A DNA stretch of 64,000 nucleotides from positions 265,295 through 329,294 of the forward strand of contig NZ_ML660019.1 in NCBI RefSeq assembly GCF_007004645.1, written 5' to 3'. The DNA is from Aliiroseovarius halocynthiae (GTDB taxonomy: Bacteria; Pseudomonadota; Alphaproteobacteria; Rhodobacterales; Rhodobacteraceae). This document shows, piece after piece, positions 34,586-42,320 of this stretch (its first letter is position 1; every line of letters starts with the position of its first letter). The notes under the pieces are model-generated. The model searched no databases and was not told the origin of the DNA. It was given only the letters and a program-made list of their open reading frames with translations. A program made the translations under genes and the position numbers.

Positions 34586-35968
34586 GTGTTCAATACTCTT
34601 TCCGGCCGATTTCTGATCCTGACAACGCTGTTCGTCATGCTGGCCGAGATTTTGATCTTCGTGCCGTCGGTTGCGCGGTTTCGGGCCGATTATCTGCAAG
34701 ACCGGCTGGAGCGCGCGCAGATCGCGTCGCTGGCGCTGCTGGCTGATGACATGATCGCGCCAGAGCTGGAAGCCGAGCTTCTGGAAAACGCCGAAGTCTA
34801 TAACGTCGTGTTGCGCCGTGATGAAATGCGCGAGCTGATGCTGTCTTCGACCCCGCCAGATGCGGTGACAACAGATTTTGACCTGCGCGAAGCAAATGCG
34901 ATGGTGCTGATCCGTGATGCCATGATGCGTCTGTTTAACCCAACACCCGAGGTGATTCGCGTCATCGGCGACCCGGTGCGCGAAGGTGGGTTGGTGATCG
35001 AGATCACGATGTGGACCTCGAAACTACGGGCTGCGATGATTGACTACGGCGTAAATATTCTGCTTCTGTCTGCCGTAATCTCGGTCATAACAGCGCTTTT
35101 GCTGTTCTTGGCGGTGCAAAGCCTGATCGTGCGCCCGATCAAGGGCGTCGTGGGCAATATGAAAGCCTATGCAGCAGACCCCGAGGACGCGCGGCGCATT
35201 ATCGCCCCCGCCACCAGTGTGACCGAATTGCGCGAGGCCGAAGTGACCCTGCGCAGCCTTCAGACTGACCTGACAGGTGCGTTGAAACAAAAAGAACGGC
35301 TGGCACAACTGGGCGGCGCGGTTGCCCGGATCAGTCACGATTTGCGAAATGTCTTAACCACGGCGCAGCTGTTTGCTGACCGGATGGAAACCAGCGAAGA
35401 TCCCTTGGTGAAACGCGTGGGTCCCAAGCTTATGAACTCGATCAGCCGCGCGGTCAGTCTGTGTGAAAATACATTGGCCTTCGGCAAGGCGGAAGAACCT
35501 GCTCCGACGATGAACCGCTTCAATCTGGCCGAGCTTACGGCCGATATTATCGAAAGCGAACGCCTGTCCGCCGGGGATCATGATCTGTCCTTTGCCGAGG
35601 ATATCCCCGCTGGTCTGAACCTGCGCGCCGATCCCGAGCAACTGTACCGCGTGCTATCCAACCTTGTGCGTAACGCGCGGCAGGCCATCGTGGCCTCTGG
35701 CAAGCCGGGCGAGATTGCTTTGCAAGCCAGCGAAACGGAGACGGACTGGCTGATCCGCGTGGTCGATACCGGGCCGGGCTTGCCCAAGTCATCTCGGGAT
35801 CACCTGTTTCAACCTTTTGCCGGCACCAGTCGAAAGGGCGGATCCGGTCTGGGGATGGCAATCTCGGCCGAGCTGGTGCGCGGGCATGGTGGCACGTTAG
35901 AGTTGGAACGCACAGATGAGACGGGCACCACCTTCGTGATCACACTGCCACGCGCCATCGCGGATTAG
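34586..35968 (+). CDS. Orphan sensor histidine kinase
   Basis: This 460-residue kinase has two membrane segments (about residues 7-30 and 155-175) around a periplasmic sensor region, then HAMP-like linker sequence. The H-box ISHDLRNVLTTAQ has the phosphorylated histidine near residue 251. The N-box (LSNLVRNARQA), G1 (VVDTGPGLP) and G2 (GGSGLGMAI) are intact. No response regulator gene is adjacent, so its partner is elsewhere. It begins 36 bases after the disulfide reductase. Confidence 0.92.
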   Translation: MFNTLSGRFLILTTLFVMLAEILIFVPSVARFRADYLQDRLERAQIASLALLADDMIAPELEAELLENAEVYNVVLRRDEMRELMLSSTPPDAVTTDFDLREANAMVLIRDAMMRLFNPTPEVIRVIGDPVREGGLVIEITMWTSKLRAAMIDYGVNILLLSAVISVITALLLFLAVQSLIVRPIKGVVGNMKAYAADPEDARRIIAPATSVTELREAEVTLRSLQTDLTGALKQKERLAQLGGAVARISHDLRNVLTTAQLFADRMETSEDPLVKRVGPKLMNSISRAVSLCENTLAFGKAEEPAPTMNRFNLAELTADIIESERLSAGDHDLSFAEDIPAGLNLRADPEQLYRVLSNLVRNARQAIVASGKPGEIALQASETETDWLIRVVDTGPGLPKSSRDHLFQPFAGTSRKGGSGLGMAISAELVRGHGGTLELERTDETGTTFVITLPRAIAD

Positions 35969-35977
35969 CCAGCGGGC

Positions 35978-36005
35978 AAAAAAGGGGCCGCCTGTGGCGA
36001 CCCCT
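35978..36005 (-). terminator. Terminator of the fasciclin gene
   Basis: On the minus strand AGGGGTCGCC pairs with GGCGGCCCCT around ACA, followed by six T. It may also slow plus-strand transcription leaving the histidine kinase gene. Confidence 0.7.
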
Positions 36006-36032
36006 GACCTGACGTGAGTGGGGGTAATAGCC

Positions 36033-36518
36033 TTAGCTTTCTGGCGGCAGGATGACGCTGTCGATCACATGGATCACACCGTTCGAGGTTTCGATATCTG
36101 CGGTTGTGACGTTGGCACCCTGAACCGTTACGCCCGACATGGTGCCGATTTTCACTTCAGCGCCTTGTACGGTGGCGGCCATCATGCCGTCTGACAGGTC
36201 GCCAGACATCACTTTGCCGGGGACGACGTGATAGGTCAGGATCGACACCAGCCTGTCTTTGTTTTCTGGCATCAAAAGCGTTTCGACAGTGCCCTCTGGC
36301 AGGGCTGCGAAAGCGTCATCCGTGGGGGCGAAGACGGTGAAGGGACCTTCGCCCTTCAGGGTGTCGACCAAGCCTGCGGCCTGTACGGCGGCGACCAGTG
36401 TGGTGAAGCTGCCAGCGCTGACGGCGGTGTCGACGATATCTTTAGAGTGGCCATCCGCGAATGCCGGTGCGGCAAAGGTGGCGGCTGCGGTGATGGCGAT
36501 GAAAGTACGACGAAGCAT
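36033..36518 (-). CDS. Secreted fasciclin-domain protein
   Basis: This 161-residue protein has a signal peptide cut near [10 protein letters not shown] and a single FAS1 domain. The conserved H1 and H2 boxes read [17 protein letters not shown] and [11 protein letters not shown], and the end reads [17 protein letters not shown]1 domains mediate cell-surface adhesion. AAGGAG precedes ATG 36518, which rules out the long upstream frame. A terminator follows. It lies next to the RdhA gene on the same strand but looks unrelated. Confidence 0.92.
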   Translation of the reverse strand: MLRRTFIAITAAATFAAPAFADGHSKDIVDTAVSAGSFTTLVAAVQAAGLVDTLKGEGPFTVFAPTDDAFAALPEGTVETLLMPENKDRLVSILTYHVVPGKVMSGDLSDGMMAATVQGAEVKIGTMSGVTVQGANVTTADIETSNGVIHVIDSVILPPES

Positions 36519-36610
36519 GTTGTTCTCCTTGTTGTCAGATACAAGGATTACGGGCGTGTCAGATGGGCGGATCACCTGCAATGTTAACGATTTCGTGAGA
36601 GTCGCGCCGT

Positions 36611-39600
36611 TCACATGTTCAGCGTGATCTCTCCATTCGGGGTTTTTGCGCGACTTTGGCACAGGATCATTGCGCCTTCGCGCTGGGCGTTGGAGAGAAC
36701 AAAATCTCGGTGCTCGACATCGCCTGACAACACGTCGCATTTGCACACACCACAGATCCCGTCCGAGCATTTTACATCCACATGCAGCCCAGCATTGTTC
36801 AGCGCATCGGCGGCGGTTTGATCGGCTGAAACGTCAATCTTGCGACCGTCTTTCAGGTGCAGGGTGAAGGGGTGGTTTTCATAATCCGGCTGCTCGGGCA
36901 CGCTGAAATATTCCAGATGTCGTGCGGCGTCCGGGATGCCCTGGCGTTCCGCCGCCTGCATCACGGCATCCATATAACGATCCGCCCCGCAGGCATAGAC
37001 ATGCGTTCCATTTGGTGCACGGCTTAGAACGGTATCGAAGTCGGCACGGCTGCCTTCATCCGAGAAATGCAAATGCACGTTGTCCGACCACGGCATTGCG
37101 GCCAGATCGTCCAGATACCCTGCATCTTTCCGGCTGCTGGCTGAGTAATGCAGTGCGAAATCCGCGCCGATGGCATGCAGGCGATGGGCAAAGGCGATCA
37201 TCGGGGTGACGCCAATACCGCCGCCCATAAGAAAGGTCTTGGGCGCGTCTTCAACCAGTTCAAAATGGTTGATGGGCTTCGAAACAAAGACCTTGCGGCC
37301 CTCGGTGAAGATCCGGTGCAGAAGCGCTGAACCACCGCGCCCATCCTCTTCGCGCAGGACGCCGATCTGATAGCGTTTTCGGTCGGCGGGGTCACCGGAC
37401 AGCGAGTATTGCCGCAAGAAATCGGGCGATACCAGCACGTCCAGATGCGCCCCGGCAGTCCATGCGGGAAGCTCTGATCCGTCAAGCGAGGACAGCTCGT
37501 ATTTCGTCACGCCCGGCGTCATCTGCTCGACCTTGGACAGCGACAGCTGCAACACCGGGCTGTCATCGGGCACCACATAGCGATGCACCATCGACAGATC
37601 CCCGCGTGCCTTCCGAGCGCGGTATTCCTTGGCCGAGATCATCGCCTCATAAGCCGCAATTCCAGCCTCGCGATCCATTGGGAACGGGTAGGGGGCGGGC
37701 GGTGGGGCCAAGGGCGCGGGATAGGTCGCAAGGGTCTGGTCCTCGGGTTTCAGGTCAATCTCGCGCTGAAGGTCGCGGCGGTTCACCGGTGCATTGGGCG
37801 CGTGGTATCCGCCATCCGGCCCCAGCTCTAGATCCCACCACCATTTCTTGACCTCATTCAGGCCGCCATTGCCAACAACATCATCCAGTTTGGCCAAGAC
37901 AGGTGCCGCGCCGGGAAGGTTCGAAGCGGCCCAGCGGAACGGGGTCTGTGCGAAAAGGCCCTCCAGATTCCACGGGCAGGTTTTCATGCAACGCCCACAC
38001 ATCGCGCCCCCCGGCTGGGTCACACGATAGGTGGTGCATTTCTGGCTGTCAGATTTCCAGATCTCATAGCCGTTGAACATTTTCTTCGGTCCGGCAGTGA
38101 TCGCGCCTGAAGGACATTCACGTGCGCATTTGTTGCAGCTTTCGCAGAAGCGCTGCAGGCCGAAATCAATTGGTTTGTCATGGGCCAGCGGCATGTCTGT
38201 CGTCACCGCCCCTGACTTCAAACGTGGCCCCAGAAGCGGGTGCAGAATGACCTCGCCGATCCGGCTGATCTCGCCCAACCCAGCCAGCAGCAGAAGTGGT
38301 GGTTGCAACACCGTTCCATCCATCACCGTATGCGCCTTGGCCGAATAGCCGAGGTTGCGAATTTGCTGCGCGATGACGCCGCCGATCAGCGAAAACCGCA
38401 GATAGGCACGCATGGATTGGCTGACGGCGATCCAATCATCACCGGATGCGCCCTCCATCGTTTCAAAGCCCTGATCCACGATCATCGAGATGGCGTTGTC
38501 GTGGGTTGGCACGATTTCGGCCCCGGTGGCGTCGTGGCTGTACCAGACCCAATCCGGGCAGCGGCTGGTGCCAGCCGCGTCGATCCCAAGGAAATAGCTG
38601 GCGGCACGCAGCGCGGCGGCATTGGCTTCTGCGTCCGTCGGTCGCGCACCATTTGCTACGGGTCCGTCCTGCAACGGTGTGAAGGCTCCAAGCGCGCGCC
38701 GTTGTGCATAACTGGGGGCGGATTTGCGCACATACATCCCGCCCGAGGAATGTTTGTGCAAATGCTTGCCCATATCCCCGAACTGCGCACGGGCGAACAT
38801 GTCGGATCGTTTCGGTACGCGGGCGACGTTTTCTTCGTCGATATAGGATGTAGGTTGGTCGACACGTTTCAGACGCTCGAACGGCAGCGGTCCTTGGGCA
38901 TAGTCACGACGTGCATAAGGATCACGGTTCAGACCGGACTTGGTGCTGTCCACGCCCAGTGTCCAACGAAGCCCGGTCAAATTCGGCTGATCGGGCTGGG
39001 GCGCAAGGGGGCGGTCGGGCGTAAGTGCAATATCCGTGGTCACGACGGCAAGGCCGAACTGTTCGCCAACCCACGGCGCTTGCAGGCCGTCCGGGGTCGC
39101 CCAAGCCAGCCCGGCCTGCACAGCAAGCCGCGACATCCACACATCGCTGGCAGCCCCCGTATGGGCCTTTGCGTCAAACCCCAAAAGCCGCAGATAGTTC
39201 GCGATGACGATGGCCGTTTCCGAGGACAGAAGGCAAGCGCGATGGTCCTGCGCGTCCATGATCCAATCCGCACCCGGTTCGTCGGCACGGGGGTCACGGT
39301 GGTGTTCATACAGGAAGACAATCGCGTGGGTGTGATCTGTTACGGGGCGAATTCCGGACGACAGGCTCTCTTTCAACTCGGCCATCAGGGTGTCGATCCC
39401 AGCCGCCAGCGTCCTTACCTCGCGTGTGCCAAGAGCGGTGACCAGATCTTGAATGCCGGGGTTCTCGACCGGTGTTTCGCGCAGGGATGTTTCGTCCAGC
39501 TGCGTGATCCCAACCATCGACGCATCCGAGTAATAGCCAAACGCTTTCAAATGCCGGGAGCGTTCGTCGGGATCCGAAGGGATAGACGAGCGGGTTGGAT

Positions 39601-39841
39601 TAACCTCTCCATCCCGGATCGCGTCCAGCGCCGCCTGATGAGGGGCCATTGCGTTGACAAGGCTTTCGGGTCGGTCGGGCCGGTGAAAGGACAAGTGCGG
39701 GTCGGGCGCAACCTGATCCAGCCCGACCGCTACGTCGCAACGGCGCAGTCGTTCAAGCGGGTAGGGGCCCAGATCTACGGGCCGATGTCGTGTCGAAAAC
39801 AGGCGCATGTCGGTCGTCCAGTTTGCCGGGGCAGTCAGCAT
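36611..39841 (-). CDS. Cytoplasmic reductive dehalogenase fused to oxygenase-type reductase
   Basis: This 1076-residue protein matches the self-sufficient BhbA/NpRdhA class of corrinoid reductive dehalogenases. It has a degenerate RdhA-like half (about 1-300), a second RdhA domain (about 310-560), two ferredoxin sets (C566, C569, C572, C576 and C602, C615, C618, C622), a flavin reductase (RQYS near 810, GGGIGVTP 873-880) and a plant-type 2Fe-2S domain (C1025, C1030, C1033, C1061). No Tat signal and no rdhB are seen, so it is probably cytoplasmic and NAD(P)H-driven. The likely proton-donating tyrosine is Y434 in WVWYSHD. Known members remove halogens from halophenols. A start at M12 (39808) is also possible. 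Confidence 0.88.
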   Translation of the reverse strand: MLTAPANWTTDMRLFSTRHRPVDLGPYPLERLRRCDVAVGLDQVAPDPHLSFHRPDRPESLVNAMAPHQAALDAIRDGEVNPTRSSIPSDPDERSRHLKAFGYYSDASMVGITQLDETSLRETPVENPGIQDLVTALGTREVRTLAAGIDTLMAELKESLSSGIRPVTDHTHAIVFLYEHHRDPRADEPGADWIMDAQDHRACLLSSETAIVIANYLRLLGFDAKAHTGAASDVWMSRLAVQAGLAWATPDGLQAPWVGEQFGLAVVTTDIALTPDRPLAPQPDQPNLTGLRWTLGVDSTKSGLNRDPYARRDYAQGPLPFERLKRVDQPTSYIDEENVARVPKRSDMFARAQFGDMGKHLHKHSSGGMYVRKSAPSYAQRRALGAFTPLQDGPVANGARPTDAEANAAALRAASYFLGIDAAGTSRCPDWVWYSHDATGAEIVPTHDNAISMIVDQGFETMEGASGDDWIAVSQSMRAYLRFSLIGGVIAQQIRNLGYSAKAHTVMDGTVLQPPLLLLAGLGEISRIGEVILHPLLGPRLKSGAVTTDMPLAHDKPIDFGLQRFCESCNKCARECPSGAITAGPKKMFNGYEIWKSDSQKCTTYRVTQPGGAMCGRCMKTCPWNLEGLFAQTPFRWAASNLPGAAPVLAKLDDVVGNGGLNEVKKWWWDLELGPDGGYHAPNAPVNRRDLQREIDLKPEDQTLATYPAPLAPPPAPYPFPMDREAGIAAYEAMISAKEYRARKARGDLSMVHRYVVPDDSPVLQLSLSKVEQMTPGVTKYELSSLDGSELPAWTAGAHLDVLVSPDFLRQYSLSGDPADRKRYQIGVLREEDGRGGSALLHRIFTEGRKVFVSKPINHFELVEDAPKTFLMGGGIGVTPMIAFAHRLHAIGADFALHYSASSRKDAGYLDDLAAMPWSDNVHLHFSDEGSRADFDTVLSRAPNGTHVYACGADRYMDAVMQAAERQGIPDAARHLEYFSVPEQPDYENHPFTLHLKDGRKIDVSADQTAADALNNAGLHVDVKCSDGICGVCKCDVLSGDVEHRDFVLSNAQREGAMILCQSRAKTPNGEITLNM

Positions 39842-39843
39842 GT

Positions 39844-39914
39844 CCCGACTTAAGGTCGGGTGCCATCCTTGGTCCAGCTAAGGCTTTAACGTGTATGGTT
39901 ACCAAAAGCACGTT
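39844..39914. promoter_or_regulatory. Two inverted repeats upstream of the RdhA gene
   Basis: CCCGAC-TTAAG-GTCGGG lies at 39844-39860 and AACGTG/CACGTT arms lie at 39888-39893 and 39909-39914, around a TGGTTACCA palindrome (39896-39904). A weak minus-strand promoter (TTTGCA, 17 bases, CATACA) overlaps the second. These could be operators for the dehalogenase gene. They do not resemble the TetR-promoter palindrome. Confidence 0.35.
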
Positions 39915-39944
39915 TGCAAATGAGGCGCTAGAGTAAAATTGGAT

Positions 39945-40580
39945 TCAATATCCATTCCGAGAGCGAAACCGCTTAACCTCGCGCTTTGTGGGTGATTTCC
40001 CGGTAAATAGTTCAACATATAACGGAACGCGATCGATCCGGCCGATTGGGTCTTCCGTGATCTCCATCGCGATATAGCCGACCTGCGTGTAAAGGATCGC
40101 CATCGTGCGGACCTCGGCATCACCGGGGGGATAGCCAAAGCGCTCGAACATCGACTTGATGGCGGACTTGCGCTGGGCGTCTGCGTGATCAACGCGCCGT
40201 TTAAGCGCGGCATCATGGTCGGCCCAGTTGCGGATCGCACGATCAAGCTGCGCGTCGAACAGGTCTTTCTTGAACCAGCAATCCTGAAGGTTGAACATCG
40301 CCTCGCCGATCGTTTCGGCATAGAGGGCGCATTGCGCGACCAGATTGCCGGTGTTCTTGTCCTCCCACCGTTTGATCATGGCGCCGAGCAACGCCTCGCG
40401 GTCGCGAAAGTGGTGATAGAACCCGGTGCGGGTCAGGCCAAGCCGGTTGGCCAGCGGCATGATTTTCACTCCGTCCACACCAGACGAGATCAGCAATTCA
40501 AGTGCAGCATCAAGCCACATACGTTCCGAAGCGCGAGGGCGGGCCGAGGCGCGGGGGTGGGGCGTGTCGTTTTTGGCCAT
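39945..40580 (-). CDS. TetR-family regulator
   Basis: This 211-residue regulator has an N-terminal helix-turn-helix (about residues 22-70) with LANRLGLTRTGFYHHFRDREALL, the usual TetR recognition region, and an all-helical ligand-binding domain. It is divergent from the MttB-like gene and lies upstream of the RdhA gene on the same strand. Its own promoter carries a palindrome over the -35 box, so autorepression and control of the divergent gene are likely. The predicted transcript start lies only a few bases before the ATG, so the mRNA may be leaderless. The ligand is unknown. Confidence 0.9.
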   Translation of the reverse strand: MAKNDTPHPRASARPRASERMWLDAALELLISSGVDGVKIMPLANRLGLTRTGFYHHFRDREALLGAMIKRWEDKNTGNLVAQCALYAETIGEAMFNLQDCWFKKDLFDAQLDRAIRNWADHDAALKRRVDHADAQRKSAIKSMFERFGYPPGDAEVRTMAILYTQVGYIAMEITEDPIGRIDRVPLYVELFTGKSPTKREVKRFRSRNGY

Positions 40581-40588
40581 AATCGCGC

Positions 40589-40639
40589 ATCATAGGTGAC
40601 TTGACACGTGTGTCAAATCAGATGTCACTTATGTCAAGT
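40589..40639. promoter_or_regulatory. tetR promoter and palindromic operator
   Basis: TTGACAC-GT-GTGTCAA (40601-40616) is a perfect 7-bp palindrome. On the minus strand its TTGACA is the -35 box and TATGAT (40589-40594) the -10 box, with 16-base spacing. Further TGTCA elements at 40623-40627 and 40632-40636 face the MttB-like gene. The plan suits a TetR repressor controlling both directions. Confidence 0.7.
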
Positions 40640-40666
40640 AAGCGACTCATGACAAGGGAGGATGTG

Positions 40667-42226
40667 ATGAGCGAGCCAACAACAGCGCGGCGACGCAGCC
40701 GTGGAAGGCGGCAGGCGCGCGATGGATCGCCGGGCCAAAATCCGCATTTGGAGCGGCCCTATATCAAGCGCGGCATTCCCACCTATGACATCCTTGGCGA
40801 AGATGCGCTCGTGCAGATCGAAGCCACAGCCGACCGTATTCTGGCCGAGATCGGCATTGAATTTCGCGACGATCCCGAAACGGTCGAGATGTTCCGCAAG
40901 GCCGGTGGCACGGTCACGCCGCTGGATGATACGCGCTGGAACATCAAGTTCGCACCGGGCATGATCCGCGAGATCTTGCAGACGGCTCCGCCCGTCTTCA
41001 CCCAGCACGCCCGTAACCCCGCCAACACTGTTCAGATCGGCGGGGATAACGTGGTCTTTGCGCCATCTTATGGCAGCCCGTTTGTGATGGATTTGGACAA
41101 GGGGCGCCGCTATGGCACGCTTGAGGACTTCCAGAACTTTGTGAAGCTGGGGCAGGCCAGCCCGTGGTTGCACCATTCTGGCGGGACGGTGTGCGAGCCG
41201 ACGGATGTTCCCGTGAACAAGCGCCATCTTGATATGGTCTATGCCCACATGCGCTATTCCGACCGGCCGTTTCTTGGCTCGGTCACTGCGCCAGAGCGTG
41301 CCGCCGACAGTGTCGAGATGTGCCGGGTGTTGTTTGGTGCCGATTTCGTCGATCAGAACTGTGTCATTATGGGGAACTTCAATACCACCAGCCCGTTGGT
41401 GTTGGACGGGATCACAACGCAGGGCATTCGCGAATATGCACGTGCGGGGCAGGGGTCAATCCACCTGCCGTTCCTGCTGGGCGGAGCGGTGTCCCCCCTG
41501 ACCATGGCGGGATCCGTAGCGCAATGTCTGGCGGAAAGCATGGTGTCTTGCGCCGTTGCACAGCTAGAGCACCCCGGCGCGCCGGTTGTGCTGGCCAGCT
41601 TCCTCAGCTCCATGTCGTTGCGGTCGGGGTCGCCTACATTTGGCACGGCGGAACCTGCGGTGGGCAGTCTTGTTTACGGCCAATTGGCTCGGCGGTTGAA
41701 CCTGCCATTGCGCTGCGCGGGAAACTTCTCGACCTCGAAACTTCCCGACGCGCAGGCGATGCAGCAAGCGATGATGTCGATGATGTCTGCGGTGCAGTGC
41801 GGAGCGAATTACCTGCTGCATTCTGCCGGGTTCCTCGATGGGCTTCTGTCTATGTCCTACGAGAAATTTATGCTGGATCTGGATCTGTGTGGTGCGCTGC
41901 ATTCCTATTGCGGCGGGGTGATCGTGAACGAGGACACGCTGGGCTTTGATGCCTTGGCCGAGCAGGGACCGGGCGAGCATCTGTTTTCGACCGCGCATAC
42001 GATGCGCCACTATAAAACAGCCTATTACGACAGCGCGCTGGACGACAATCAACCGTGGGAGACATGGGACGAGCAAGGCGAGATTGACATGGCGGCCCGT
42101 GCGAACCAACGCTGGAAAGCGCAGCTTGCGGCCTATGAGGCACCAGAAATGGATCCTGCGATAGACGAGGCGCTGAAGGACTTCGTTGCACGCAAGAAAG
42201 CCTTGATGGAAGACGCTTGGTACTGA
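40667..42226 (+). CDS. MttB-like trimethylamine methyltransferase family protein
   Basis: This 519-residue protein belongs to the MttB superfamily, with ERPYIKRGIPTYDIL at the start and a long TIM-barrel body. MttB-type enzymes move a methyl group from a methylated amine to a corrinoid protein. The frame has no internal TAG, so it is the non-pyrrolysine type, like MtgB-type betaine methyltransferases. GGGAGG precedes ATG 40667, and the frame upstream is the operator. No corrinoid (MttC-like) or RamA gene is seen here. The TMADH-like gene follows. The substrate is not predictable. Confidence 0.85.
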   Translation: MSEPTTARRRSRGRRQARDGSPGQNPHLERPYIKRGIPTYDILGEDALVQIEATADRILAEIGIEFRDDPETVEMFRKAGGTVTPLDDTRWNIKFAPGMIREILQTAPPVFTQHARNPANTVQIGGDNVVFAPSYGSPFVMDLDKGRRYGTLEDFQNFVKLGQASPWLHHSGGTVCEPTDVPVNKRHLDMVYAHMRYSDRPFLGSVTAPERAADSVEMCRVLFGADFVDQNCVIMGNFNTTSPLVLDGITTQGIREYARAGQGSIHLPFLLGGAVSPLTMAGSVAQCLAESMVSCAVAQLEHPGAPVVLASFLSSMSLRSGSPTFGTAEPAVGSLVYGQLARRLNLPLRCAGNFSTSKLPDAQAMQQAMMSMMSAVQCGANYLLHSAGFLDGLLSMSYEKFMLDLDLCGALHSYCGGVIVNEDTLGFDALAEQGPGEHLFSTAHTMRHYKTAYYDSALDDNQPWETWDEQGEIDMAARANQRWKAQLAAYEAPEMDPAIDEALKDFVARKKALMEDAWY

Positions 42227-42233
42227 GGGCGGT

Positions 42234-42287
42234 GGGGCTTCGCCCCCGCGTCTGCGACGCTCCCCCAGGATATTTGAGACAAGAAAA
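42234..42287. repeat. Dispersed intergenic motif, copy B
   Basis: CCCCCAGGATATTTGAGACAAGAAAA (42262-42287) is the reverse complement of the motif at 12306-12332 with few changes. A GGGGC-TTC-GCCCC hairpin lies at 42234-42246. It sits between the MttB-like and TMADH-like genes. Confidence 0.75.
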
Positions 42288-42320
42288 TGTGGGCGAAACG
42301 CCCAAAGCCGAGAAGGATGG

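Noticed and set aside
38240-39853. 537-codon antisense frame over the RdhA gene
   Set aside because: The sense protein has complete Fe-S and flavin motifs. The antisense frame shows none.
40667-42226. Pyrrolysine-containing trimethylamine methyltransferase
   Set aside because: No in-frame TAG is found and no pylTSBCD genes are seen. It is an MttB homolog of the non-pyrrolysine type.
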